A stretch of 14,262 nt of DNA from CAZSHG01 sp964459995 (GTDB lineage: Bacteria > UBP14 > UBA6098): positions 1 to 14,262 of the forward strand of contig CAYWOR010000029.1 in the NCBI GenBank assembly GCA_964459995.1, in the 5' to 3' direction. The position numbers and the translations under genes are program-made. The notes beneath the pieces were generated by a model. The model worked only from the letters and a program-made list of their open reading frames with translations, was not told the DNA's origin and did not search any database. Below, in pieces: positions 7,531-14,262 of the stretch. Each line of letters begins with the position of its first letter. Position 1 is the first letter of the stretch.

Positions 7531-10500
7531 TTATTCTCTGATTTCGGCCTCACGAAGGGAATTAAAATAGGATTTGATAAGCTCTTCGTATTCCTTCGGG
7601 TATGGCTGGTTCAGCGCGCGAAGAAGCTGTTGTTGAAGGACTTCCTTGCGTTCACCTAGGTCCTCGGGCAATTGGTCGGGGCTTCTGCGGACAATGTCTT
7701 GTCCGGTTCTGCTTTTTCTACGTTCCTCGAATTCCTGTTTATGTAATGATTTCTGGATATCGAGCATACGATTTAAGATCCGTTCCTGCCTCTGAAGTGT
7801 TCGTTCGTCAGCACCTCGGTTCCGTAGGTCCTTGATGACTTCTTCCATATCGCCGAGAACATCGTCCATTCTACCGGCAATGTCCGACCTTTGCGCGGCT
7901 TCTCCGGCAAGCTCTTCGAGTGATTTTTTGACCGCTTCTTGTTCGGCGGCGAGCCTCCCGGCGGCGGCCATCTGGTCGGGAGAAAGACCCCCCGGCATCG
8001 TTCCGCCGGGATTGTTGCCTGCTAAAGGAACTGTCGCCTGATTAATTCCACCTTGTTGTTGACACATTCCCTGCATTTTTTGGAAGAAACTCTGCCCTCC
8101 GCCATCGCAACTGGAAGAGCTTTGCGAGTTCATCATGTCCATAGTTTCGAGAAGCTTTTCCGCCGCGACATTCATGCTCGCCATCGCCTCGTATCCCGGG
8201 GGAGAGGCCGAGAATGAGCGTCCCTGCTCGAGTTCCTTAAGCATTCCCGACATCTGTTGGAGCCCTGTGCCAAGTATCGCCCCGATTCCGGGCGGAATCA
8301 TGATATTCTTCTCTGCGATCGCGATTACCTCGGCGGTTACTCGGGTCAGCGCTGTGTTGATATTCGAAGCATCCTTGACGAAAGAACGCACAAATTCTCT
8401 ATCGCGACTTGACGAAAGGTGTGAGAGTATAGATTCTTGTCGTGAAGATAAATCGAGAAGGCTAAAAACCGCACGGCGGATAGCATCCATTGTTTCTTGC
8501 GAGAGCATCTCTTGCATCTGTTGTTGAAGTTTGGCAAGTTGTTCAGCGGTTTGCTCGAACTGCTCCGAAAGCTCTTTCGATTGGCTCTTGCATTGGGATT
8601 TATTCCCGGTCGATAGGCTTGAACTGCACTGCCCCGATTTTTGCGAGGGGCTATTTTCCTGCGTGTCATTGGAGATTTTTTGTGCTTGGTCGGCAGGCAT
8701 ATCAGGGAATTCTTTCATCATCTCGGCGAGTTCTTTCAAACCCTCTTCGAGAAGCTCGCTTCCGGCGGTAATTCTATCCTGTGTGTTCTTCATATCTTGG
8801 TCGGACATCGAGCCGTTTTCGAGGCCTTCGTTAATCTGTTCCTGCATCTCGGCGAGCTTCTCTGCCAATGCTCGCATATCCTCGACCCTCTGCTCGACCT
8901 GCATCCGTTTGAGCAACTCCAGTGTTCGATTAAGCCGTTCCATAAGCTCCTGTTGGGTCATCTGAAACTCCTCGGCGGCCTTGCGGAGCGCTTCAGGATC
9001 CATAGATTCCAACGCTTCCTGAAGATTCTTCATCGCCTCGCGCATCTCCTCGGTTGCAACCTCTTGAAGCAACTGCTGAATCTCCATCATTTTCTGGATG
9101 ACTTCCATCGAAGCAAGCTGTTGTTCGCTGACCTTTTCGGTGGTTTTGTCGTATTGTTCCGCGGTTTGTTCGAGTTTTTCTACAAGCTCCTGTTGTTTCT
9201 GAAGCGCTTCACGAAGATCCTCTCGTTGTTCGTAGCTGACCTCGGTTTCACGCCGCATTTCGCGAGTGAGTTCGGAGAGTTTTTGTTGGAGGTCGCGCTC
9301 TTGTCTTGCGATTTCTTCTACATTCGCCATCTGCTCATAACGCTCTTCTGAGACATCGCGAATAATCTCGTCGATACTGGGAAATCGCACTGAATAGACC
9401 CTGCTCGCGGCCATTTTCGGGCCGGTAACCCTATCATTGTCAAAGGCTTCGACCCAATATAGCGCTATATCGTTCGGAACTAATCCGATGTTTGAAACAT
9501 TCCACATGTAGTTTACTGCTACTTGAGGCTTATTAAGCAGATCGAAGGGGATAGCAACGCGAAGGGTGTCCTTCGGGGATTTCTGCACGAAATAGGCCAG
9601 CCGGAAAGACGAAAAGCCATAGTCATCCTCTGCTAAAATTGAAAGCGGAAGCCTCATATCTTCTGTGAGATCGACATCGACTCCGGGGCTTGTTATCTCG
9701 ACCATCGGATATTCGTCCATTCGCACGCGGATTGAATACTCGATTGGGTCTTCGTTTTTCAGCCCTTCATCGTCTTCGACCACTATCGTATAGAACCCAG
9801 CTTTTGTCGCACGGAAAATCCCCTTAGCATTCGAGTGGGAGATTTCCATCGTTATTTCGGAAGTATCCGAAAAAATAATTTTTCCCATCTCGATGTCTTT
9901 TGAGAACTTAGCCTCGACACTTATAGTAGTGCCGTAAGGGACATCGACATTGCCATCGTTAGAGTCGAGAATTTGGGTTGGCAGGCCGGTGTAATCTGGG
10001 TAATTCAATGTCAGGCGAAGACTTATCACTCTCGGCCTATTTACAACTTTGACCTCATATTTTCTGCTTGTAAAATCGCCACCGACAACATAATAGCTAA
10101 ATTCCCGTTTTACATCCTCAAAATTAAAAATCCAAACCCTGTCGTCCAAATCAGATTTCACGGCTTTGAATCCGCGCTCCGACCCCGGTTCGAAAATACG
10201 ATATACCATAACACTTTCCGGGTTTTTTCCAGAAGCCTCGATTTTTATTTCGAGGTTGTTGTATTTCGTAACCTGAGCGTCGCCGGGGGAGACTTTAAGA
10301 TTAGTTAGTGTTGGTTTTGGGATATATTTAAAAGGATTTACCGAGCGTTTTAGACCTTCATGGAAAGTTGTAGGAAATGCGGCGAGAAATCCAGCCAAGA
10401 GCAATAACGAGAATGCCAGCCAAATCGATTTCTCGCGTAGTGTTCTCATTGGGGCGATTCTCGAGGGATTAAGCCCGGTGATTTTGTCGCCGGTATCCTC

Positions 10501-10884
10501 CACTGCGGCTTCGATTATCTCTTCGGAATACCCCAGTTTTTTAGGATCGACGCTCATTAAATCGAAGGCGGAGACGAGCCGAGTTCCTAATTGGGGATAT
10601 TCGCGCTCAATTTCAACTGCGACACGTCTTTGACGCGGCGACAGAACAACCGGCACCACAATAAAAGCGAGTATCGACAATAATGCGGCAATGACCCACG
10701 CGAAAAACATTGCTCCACGTGCACCAGTCTCGAAAAAGAAAACGCCGTTAAGCAGAATCAGGGCGATGGCGAAGATAAGCACAGCAGATAGCACCAACAT
10801 AATCCCGCTTAGCGAAGTAACCAACAACAGCGCTTTGCGTCCGCGGTTGATGAAATCGAGTATTTTGCTTTTTGTTTCAGGCAT
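7531..10884 (-). CDS. DUF4175-family membrane-anchored coiled-coil protein
   Basis: An 1117-residue protein. Membrane segments are visible at about 24-45, 58-81 and 153-172, with a short cytosolic-type stretch between the second and third. Residues about 190-500 are beta-rich and Ig-like (for example YPDYTGLPTQIL and a PMVEITSPG strand), presumably periplasmic. About 505-730 is a long Glu/Gln/Met-rich coiled coil, then a low-complexity Ser/Gln/Lys linker with C753 and C765, another helical stretch, a Gly/Pro/Met linker near 926-975 with C926 and C941, and a helical end (about 985-1117) with QERILNRMLDIQKSL and YPKEYEELIKSYF. This order and the C-terminal signature match DUF4175 proteins, whose function is not established. 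The ATG shares its A with the upstream stop (TAATG) and no clear ribosome site precedes it, so translation probably depends on the DUF4159 gene. It is likely the core of an envelope complex with its DUF4159 and TPR neighbours. Family assignment is from memory of motifs, not a profile search. Confidence 0.85.
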   Translation of the reverse strand: MPETKSKILDFINRGRKALLLVTSLSGIMLVLSAVLIFAIALILLNGVFFFETGARGAMFFAWVIAALLSILAFIVVPVVLSPRQRRVAVEIEREYPQLGTRLVSAFDLMSVDPKKLGYSEEIIEAAVEDTGDKITGLNPSRIAPMRTLREKSIWLAFSLLLLAGFLAAFPTTFHEGLKRSVNPFKYIPKPTLTNLKVSPGDAQVTKYNNLEIKIEASGKNPESVMVYRIFEPGSERGFKAVKSDLDDRVWIFNFEDVKREFSYYVVGGDFTSRKYEVKVVNRPRVISLRLTLNYPDYTGLPTQILDSNDGNVDVPYGTTISVEAKFSKDIEMGKIIFSDTSEITMEISHSNAKGIFRATKAGFYTIVVEDDEGLKNEDPIEYSIRVRMDEYPMVEITSPGVDVDLTEDMRLPLSILAEDDYGFSSFRLAYFVQKSPKDTLRVAIPFDLLNKPQVAVNYMWNVSNIGLVPNDIALYWVEAFDNDRVTGPKMAASRVYSVRFPSIDEIIRDVSEERYEQMANVEEIARQERDLQQKLSELTREMRRETEVSYEQREDLREALQKQQELVEKLEQTAEQYDKTTEKVSEQQLASMEVIQKMMEIQQLLQEVATEEMREAMKNLQEALESMDPEALRKAAEEFQMTQQELMERLNRTLELLKRMQVEQRVEDMRALAEKLAEMQEQINEGLENGSMSDQDMKNTQDRITAGSELLEEGLKELAEMMKEFPDMPADQAQKISNDTQENSPSQKSGQCSSSLSTGNKSQCKSQSKELSEQFEQTAEQLAKLQQQMQEMLSQETMDAIRRAVFSLLDLSSRQESILSHLSSSRDREFVRSFVKDASNINTALTRVTAEVIAIAEKNIMIPPGIGAILGTGLQQMSGMLKELEQGRSFSASPPGYEAMASMNVAAEKLLETMDMMNSQSSSSCDGGGQSFFQKMQGMCQQQGGINQATVPLAGNNPGGTMPGGLSPDQMAAAGRLAAEQEAVKKSLEELAGEAAQRSDIAGRMDDVLGDMEEVIKDLRNRGADERTLQRQERILNRMLDIQKSLHKQEFEERRKSRTGQDIVRRSPDQLPEDLGERKEVLQQQLLRALNQPYPKEYEELIKSYFNSLREAEIRE

Positions 10885-11555
10885 TATCGCGTCATCACAT
10901 AAACTATGATGTTTGTCCCCATCTGAAGTGCTTTTCGGCGGACTTCCTCAGGGTTATCGTGGACAGCTTGATCCTCCCAGCCGTCGCCGAGGTCGGTTTC
11001 ATATGTATAGAAGACAACGAGCCGCCCCTCGTGGAAGATTCCGAATCCCTGTGCGGGTTTGCCGTCGTGTTCGTGGATTTTCGGAAGCCCGGCTGGGAAA
11101 TTATAGAAACAATGGTAAATCTCATGGTCGAAGGGAAGCTCGACAAGCTCATTATTAGGAAATACTCTTTTTATCTCGCGCCTGAAAGACTCGTCCATAC
11201 CGTAATTGTCGTCGGCGTGAAGGAATCCGCCACCGGTAAGATAGGCCCTTAACCGCTCGATCTCTTTGTCCGTGAACCGAACATTGCCATGACCGGTCAT
11301 GTAGATGAAAGGATAATTGAAAAAATCGTCGTCGGTTGGTTCGACATATTTGCCGGTGAAAACTGCTGGCAATCCCGCATTCTCCCGAGCGAACTCGATC
11401 AGATTCGGCAAAGCGGAAGGATTGGCATACCAATCGCCGCCGCCGCCGTATTTGAGTTGTGCCACAGTGAATGGCACTGCGGGAACTTCGGTGTTTTGCG
11501 CGGAAATTGATGCAACCGCGATTGTTAAGGCTATTATGATGGTATTTCTAAGCAT
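10884..11555 (-). CDS. Secreted DUF4159 protein
   Basis: A 223-residue protein. Residues 1-19 form a Sec signal peptide ending SISA before Q20. The mature part carries the family's conserved blocks: LKYGGGGDWY (34-43), YPFIYMTGHGN (81-91), GGGFLHADDNYGMD (108-121), ELPFDHEIYH (139-148), LPKIHEHDG (157-165) and YETDLGDGWED (185-195). The TGHGN and GGGFLHADD pattern recalls the glutamine-amidotransferase-like fold of ThuA-type proteins, but the usual catalytic cysteine is not evident, so a binding or structural role is as likely as catalysis. The ATG at 11555 is chosen over an in-frame TTG at 11579 because it starts directly with the signal peptide; the ribosome site is weak (GAG about 12 bases upstream). 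It is the first gene after a consensus promoter and joins the DUF4175 gene by a TAATG junction. Biochemical function is unknown. Confidence 0.9.
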   Translation of the reverse strand: MLRNTIIIALTIAVASISAQNTEVPAVPFTVAQLKYGGGGDWYANPSALPNLIEFARENAGLPAVFTGKYVEPTDDDFFNYPFIYMTGHGNVRFTDKEIERLRAYLTGGGFLHADDNYGMDESFRREIKRVFPNNELVELPFDHEIYHCFYNFPAGLPKIHEHDGKPAQGFGIFHEGRLVVFYTYETDLGDGWEDQAVHDNPEEVRRKALQMGTNIIVYVMTR

Positions 11556-11589
11556 ATGATTTTCTCGGTCGAGTTTCAATCGAATCTAT

Positions 11590-11617
11590 ATTATAGAGAT
11601 GAAACCGCGAATGTCAA
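11590..11617 (-). promoter_or_regulatory. Consensus sigma-70-type promoter of the DUF4159-DUF4175-TPR-prmC-creatininase cluster
   Basis: The minus strand reads TTGACA at 11617-11612, a 16-base spacer, then TATAAT at 11595-11590. Both hexamers match the bacterial housekeeping consensus exactly. Transcription would begin near 11583-11585, giving a leader of roughly 28-30 bases before the ATG at 11555. It lies between the terminator of the upstream gene and the cluster, as expected for a transcription-unit boundary. I see no operator repeat around it. Confidence 0.85.
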
Positions 11618-11719
11618 AAAAGAATTAGATTTCGGAACTACCAACTTCGATCGCTTATGCAGTTATCGGAGCCAACAGCAATATTTCAGCCAAATACACG
11701 CAAAGCGCATCGAATGAAA

Positions 11720-11749
11720 CAAAAAAGGGGAGGACTAGTTGCCCTCCCC
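11720..11749 (-). terminator. Intrinsic terminator after the tail-fibre-like gene
   Basis: On the minus strand GGGGAGG (11749-11743) pairs with CCTCCCC (11733-11727) across a 9-base loop, giving a 7-bp all-GC-rich stem followed at once by six T residues (11726-11721). The stem starts 18 bases after the stop codon at 11768. The rest of the 11556-11767 spacer contains only the promoter described separately. Confidence 0.9.
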
Positions 11750-11767
11750 ATGAAATCGGTGCAAGGT

Positions 11768-14262
11768 TTAATTTCCGGAACCGAAACCGCCCCTCAGTTG
11801 TTCGGAAATGTATTTGATATCCGCATCTTCCGCGGGATTTGGCTGATGAGTTGGATTCGGCCAAACAGTAAGTCTGTCCTTTTCGAAATACTTTCTTTTG
11901 GCGAGGATTCGATAATCGAATTCGATATTGCTGGTTCCGCCGTTTTGCTCGAAGACATCGAAACCGGTTTTGCCCTTAATTACGATAAGTCCGTTCGATT
12001 CGCCATTGGGTTGGATGAATACGCGCATAGGGTTGTCGTCGTCGATTGTAACTGTTTGAAGGAAAATCGGATCGATCTCGATATGAGCCTTACCATCGAC
12101 CAAACGTCCGCCGCCGATATCCTCGAACCAAACCTCCGGGCTTTCCATACAGAACAGAGCGGTTGGACCTTCGGAGGTCTTTACGACGGCAGATTTGCTT
12201 CCACCGGTGCAAACTAAACCCCAACCTCCGCCTAACGAACCGAAAGCCCCACCTCCGCCGGTATAGCCGGATTCACCTTCGGCCCATATAGCCCAGTTGT
12301 CATTTCTTGCGGTTAAATATACAGAGGGATTGCCTGCGGCCTGGTTGCCATAAACATACAACGGCGAAGTCGGATTTGTGGTTTTTATGCCGACATTACC
12401 ACCCATATAGACATTTCCTGTAGAGAAATATCCCGCCCAGTTTGTTGTCGCACCGGAAGCGTAACCGTAAACGCCATAAGCCGTTGAACCGCCGTAAGCA
12501 GAACCATAAATACCGTAGTTGGATGAATCTCCGTTTGCGCCGTAACCGTAAACACCATAGCGGGTTCCGGTTCCGCTCATACTGGCGTTACCCCTAACTC
12601 CATACCATCCGCCTGTGAAGTATCCGCCGTAGCCGTAATATGGGTTGTTCGCACAAGAGCCATACACACCGTAATTATCGCTTGTGCTGTTACTAATGAA
12701 ATATCCGCCGTATGTCGCCGCCCTTCCATAAACACCGTAGGATCCAGTCATATCTGCATAGAAACCATAAGTGTGGCTTTGGACATCGGCAACCTGAAGA
12801 TAGGTTCCGATACCACCGTTAGGGTAAAGATAGTTACCGGCGTCGGTCCAATAGTTTGGTCCTCCTGTCCAATCACCGGCGGCACGATAAGCGAGGTTGC
12901 CGTTCGCGTCTCTTGTTAGGATATCGGTATTGGATGCAGTCGAACCCATCCCCTGAAAACGAACTCCGCCCGTAGTATGAAGCTGAGTTGAAGGGCTTAT
13001 CGTTCCGATACCAACGCGCTGATCAGTGCCATCGACAACGAATATCTTGGTGCCTTCGACTAAGCCGGCGACCTGGAATTGGTCATTTGCACCACCGGAA
13101 ACACCAACAATGACACATTTATTGCCATTGACAGATTCGACCAAATCATTGTTAGCGTAAATATCCTGACGAGAGCCACACTGAATTCGATAATCGCGCC
13201 CAGGATAACTCGTGGAATTGACTCTGAAATAGCCGTTAACATCGAGTTTGTAGGCCGGTGCTGTTGTGCCGATACCGACATTATAGGCGGTGCTGTTTGG
13301 GTATAAATTAGAGCCGGAAAGAGTCCAGTAAGTCGGCCCGCCTGTCCAATCCCCGGCGGCGCGGGTATAGACATTGCCGTTTCCATCAACCGTGAGAATC
13401 GTTGTTTGAGTGCTCGCCGAAAGACCTTGGAAACGCGCGGTGCCGTTTACATGAAGTCTTGCCGAAGGAGAGGTCGTGTTTATTCCAATATACCCCGATG
13501 AATAGACATTGCCGTTAAAATATCCAGCCCAGTTGTTGCCGTTGGATGTCTCGACATACCCCAAAGCACCCCAAACAGTATTCGGAGTAAGCGATGTATT
13601 GCTCGAATAACCCAGAACCGCGGCGTTCGGGCCGAGATTTGTGGTAGTCGCGCCGTAAACGCCGGCATGTGTGCTGTGGCTACCGGCAACTCTTCCATAA
13701 ACACCGGCGTATATGCTCGAAGCGTCCCAGCCGGTGCCGCTCGAACCGGCGGTGCTCTGCGAAGCAAAGCCGTAGCGGGAACTTGGGGCAAGGTTGTTGG
13801 TCGAGGCGTAACTGCTTATTCTAAAATTGCCTGTCTGAGTCGATGCCGATTGATTCTGAATATAATCTCCCGAGGATGAAGTCCAAGGGGCGGAGTTTGA
13901 AATATTTACAGCTCCGGTGCCGCCGCTAAGCGAGATTCCGGTGCCAGCAGTCAGCGAGGTAACACCTTCATTTATGATTGTCGGGTTGCCGGATACGCCA
14001 TTTCCGTTTGTAACGCTGATTCCGGAGCCTGCGGTTATTGTCCTCGCGGCGACAGTGCCGCTTCCGGTGCGTGTGATAAGGCCGTTTGAGCTGAGATTAT
14101 GGAGCGCTAAAGCCTGCCCCGTAAGACCGATGGTGCCGGAGGTGGTAATCGGTCCGCCGGTTATGCCGTTGTTGGTAACAATACTTGTAACGGTGCCAGT
14201 TCCCTCTTCATCATTCGCCGGTGCCCATGCTGAGCCGTTCCATTTGAGGACTTGGTTCGAGG
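11768..14262 (-). CDS. Phage-tail-fibre-like repetitive surface protein (N-terminus beyond the right edge)
   Basis: The frame is open from 14260 to the TAA at 11768, 830 codons, and has no in-frame ATG upstream of 13564, so the true start lies outside the window. The first part (about 13880-14260) has the SLTAGTGISLSGGTG-type strands seen in phage tail fibres and related bacterial shaft proteins. The middle (about 12390-13720) is Gly/Tyr/Asn/Ser-rich with many YGVYG, GGYF and WAGYF units and VGIGTTxP-x-x-LDVNG shaft motifs. The last part (about 11780-12215) is a different domain (KTSEGPTALF, PEVWFEDIGGG, AHIEIDPIF, IVIKGKTGFDVFE) that I recall as a recurrent C-terminal module in such proteins from environmental bacteria. 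It has no sign of the S74 self-cleaving chaperone end typical of many tail spikes. Likely a trimeric, extracellular, beta-helical fibre. No signal peptide can be judged. No other phage genes are present, so it is taken as a cellular surface protein. Confidence 0.85.
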   Translation of the reverse strand, partial: SNQVLKWNGSAWAPANDEEGTGTVTSIVTNNGITGGPITTSGTIGLTGQALALHNLSSNGLITRTGSGTVAARTITAGSGISVTNGNGVSGNPTIINEGVTSLTAGTGISLSGGTGAVNISNSAPWTSSSGDYIQNQSASTQTGNFRISSYASTNNLAPSSRYGFASQSTAGSSGTGWDASSIYAGVYGRVAGSHSTHAGVYGATTTNLGPNAAVLGYSSNTSLTPNTVWGALGYVETSNGNNWAGYFNGNVYSSGYIGINTTSPSARLHVNGTARFQGLSASTQTTILTVDGNGNVYTRAAGDWTGGPTYWTLSGSNLYPNSTAYNVGIGTTAPAYKLDVNGYFRVNSTSYPGRDYRIQCGSRQDIYANNDLVESVNGNKCVIVGVSGGANDQFQVAGLVEGTKIFVVDGTDQRVGIGTISPSTQLHTTGGVRFQGMGSTASNTDILTRDANGNLAYRAAGDWTGGPNYWTDAGNYLYPNGGIGTYLQVADVQSHTYGFYADMTGSYGVYGRAATYGGYFISNSTSDNYGVYGSCANNPYYGYGGYFTGGWYGVRGNASMSGTGTRYGVYGYGANGDSSNYGIYGSAYGGSTAYGVYGYASGATTNWAGYFSTGNVYMGGNVGIKTTNPTSPLYVYGNQAAGNPSVYLTARNDNWAIWAEGESGYTGGGGAFGSLGGGWGLVCTGGSKSAVVKTSEGPTALFCMESPEVWFEDIGGGRLVDGKAHIEIDPIFLQTVTIDDDNPMRVFIQPNGESNGLIVIKGKTGFDVFEQNGGTSNIEFDYRILAKRKYFEKDRLTVWPNPTHQPNPAEDADIKYISEQLRGGFGSGN
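12395..12775 (-). repeat. YGVYG / GGYF glycine-tyrosine repeat tract
   Basis: Within the tail-fibre-like protein the tract repeats short units of the form Y-G-V/I-Y-G followed by a variable Ser/Asn/Gly-rich loop and often GGYF or WAGYF. I count five exact YGVYG or YGIYG units plus looser ones such as YGFYAD and YGVRG. Copies differ at the DNA level, so this is not a simple unstable microsatellite. Similar units (AGVYG) occur near 13620-13720. Confidence 0.75.
12818..12985 (-). repeat. Shaft module copy B of the tail-fibre-like protein
   Basis: A 56-codon segment, QLHTTG through RFQGMGST, ILTRDANGNLAYR and AAGDWTGGPNYWT to LYPN, matching copy A. The copies are about 475 bases apart, with a VGIG-type shaft segment between them. 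After copy B the protein changes into YGVYG-type repeats. Confidence 0.8.
13295..13459 (-). repeat. Shaft module copy A of the tail-fibre-like protein
   Basis: A 55-codon segment running from RLHVNG through RFQGLSAST, ILTVDGNGNVYTR and AAGDWTGGPTYWT to LYPN. It is clearly duplicated at 12818-12985. The DNA is most alike around the AAGDWTGGP stretch (near 13335-13365). Confidence 0.8.

Noticed and set aside
7524..7553. Upstream GTG start extending the TPR protein by 10 residues
   Set aside because: It would put charged residues before the signal peptide and start inside the DUF4175 gene; the ATG at 7523 gives a normal signal peptide.
8641..9351. A 236-codon open frame on the plus strand
   Set aside because: It lies antisense to the coiled-coil part of the DUF4175 gene. 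Its Leu/Phe/His-rich translation is what the reverse complement of Glu/Gln/Lys coiled coil gives, and it has no recognisable domain.
11657..12217. A 186-codon open frame on the plus strand crossing the terminator
   Set aside because: It overlaps the conserved C-terminal module of the tail-fibre-like gene and the terminator hairpin, and lacks a domain or promoter.
11768..14262. Prophage remnant
   Set aside because: Only one fibre-like gene is present, with no integrase, capsid, baseplate or lysis genes and no attachment-site repeats; the adjoining cluster is cellular.
1..14262. tRNA, rRNA, riboswitch or CRISPR array
   Set aside because: The window is almost wholly coding; neither intergenic gap shows a tRNA fold, conserved RNA motif or regularly spaced direct repeats.

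Overview
The window is about 14.3 kb in which every gene I can support lies on the minus strand. There are no RNA genes, no insertion sequences and no CRISPR array. The visible content is one compact five-gene cluster flanked by two very large secreted or surface proteins, both cut by the window edges. Sec-type signal peptides, DUF4159 and DUF4175 envelope proteins, PKD-like and Ig-like secreted repeats, and a phage-tail-fibre-like surface protein point to a Gram-negative bacterium. The FCB/Bacteroidota side or one of the candidate phyla that carry such modular proteins (for example WOR-3 or Cloacimonadota-like lineages) is plausible. That placement is inference; no marker here fixes the phylum.

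Layout in transcription order, right to left. (1) 14262-11768: the 3' part (830 codons) of a glycine/tyrosine-rich, tail-fibre-like surface protein, closed by a clear intrinsic terminator at 11720-11749. (2) 11590-11617: a perfect consensus promoter (TTGACA-N16-TATAAT) that starts the cluster. (3) 11555-10884: a secreted DUF4159 protein. (4) 10884-7531: a 1117-residue DUF4175 membrane protein with three N-terminal membrane segments and long coiled coils. (5) 7523-5775: an exported TPR protein. (6) 5778-4936: PrmC, the release-factor glutamine methyltransferase. (7) 4943-4215: a creatininase-family metal-dependent amidohydrolase. (8) After a 73-base AT-rich gap with a probable promoter, 4141 to beyond position 1: at least 1380 codons of a secreted multidomain protein with PKD-like domains and roughly 220-residue cysteine-containing Ig-like repeats.

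Genes 3-7 are packed with a TAATG junction, a 7-base gap, an ATGA overlap and an 8-base overlap, so they are very probably one transcript with translational coupling. The first three look like parts of one envelope machine: a periplasmic DUF4159 protein, a membrane-anchored DUF4175 coiled-coil protein and a periplasmic TPR scaffold. In other bacteria DUF4159/DUF4175 genes tend to occur with MoxR-type ATPase and DUF58/VWA genes; none is visible here. PrmC and the creatininase-like enzyme look like cytosolic passengers on the same transcript.

The strongest leads for something little described are this DUF4159-DUF4175-TPR unit and the C-x9-C-x7-C-W repeat architecture of the giant left-hand protein. 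I see no defence system, mobile element or RNA-based system.
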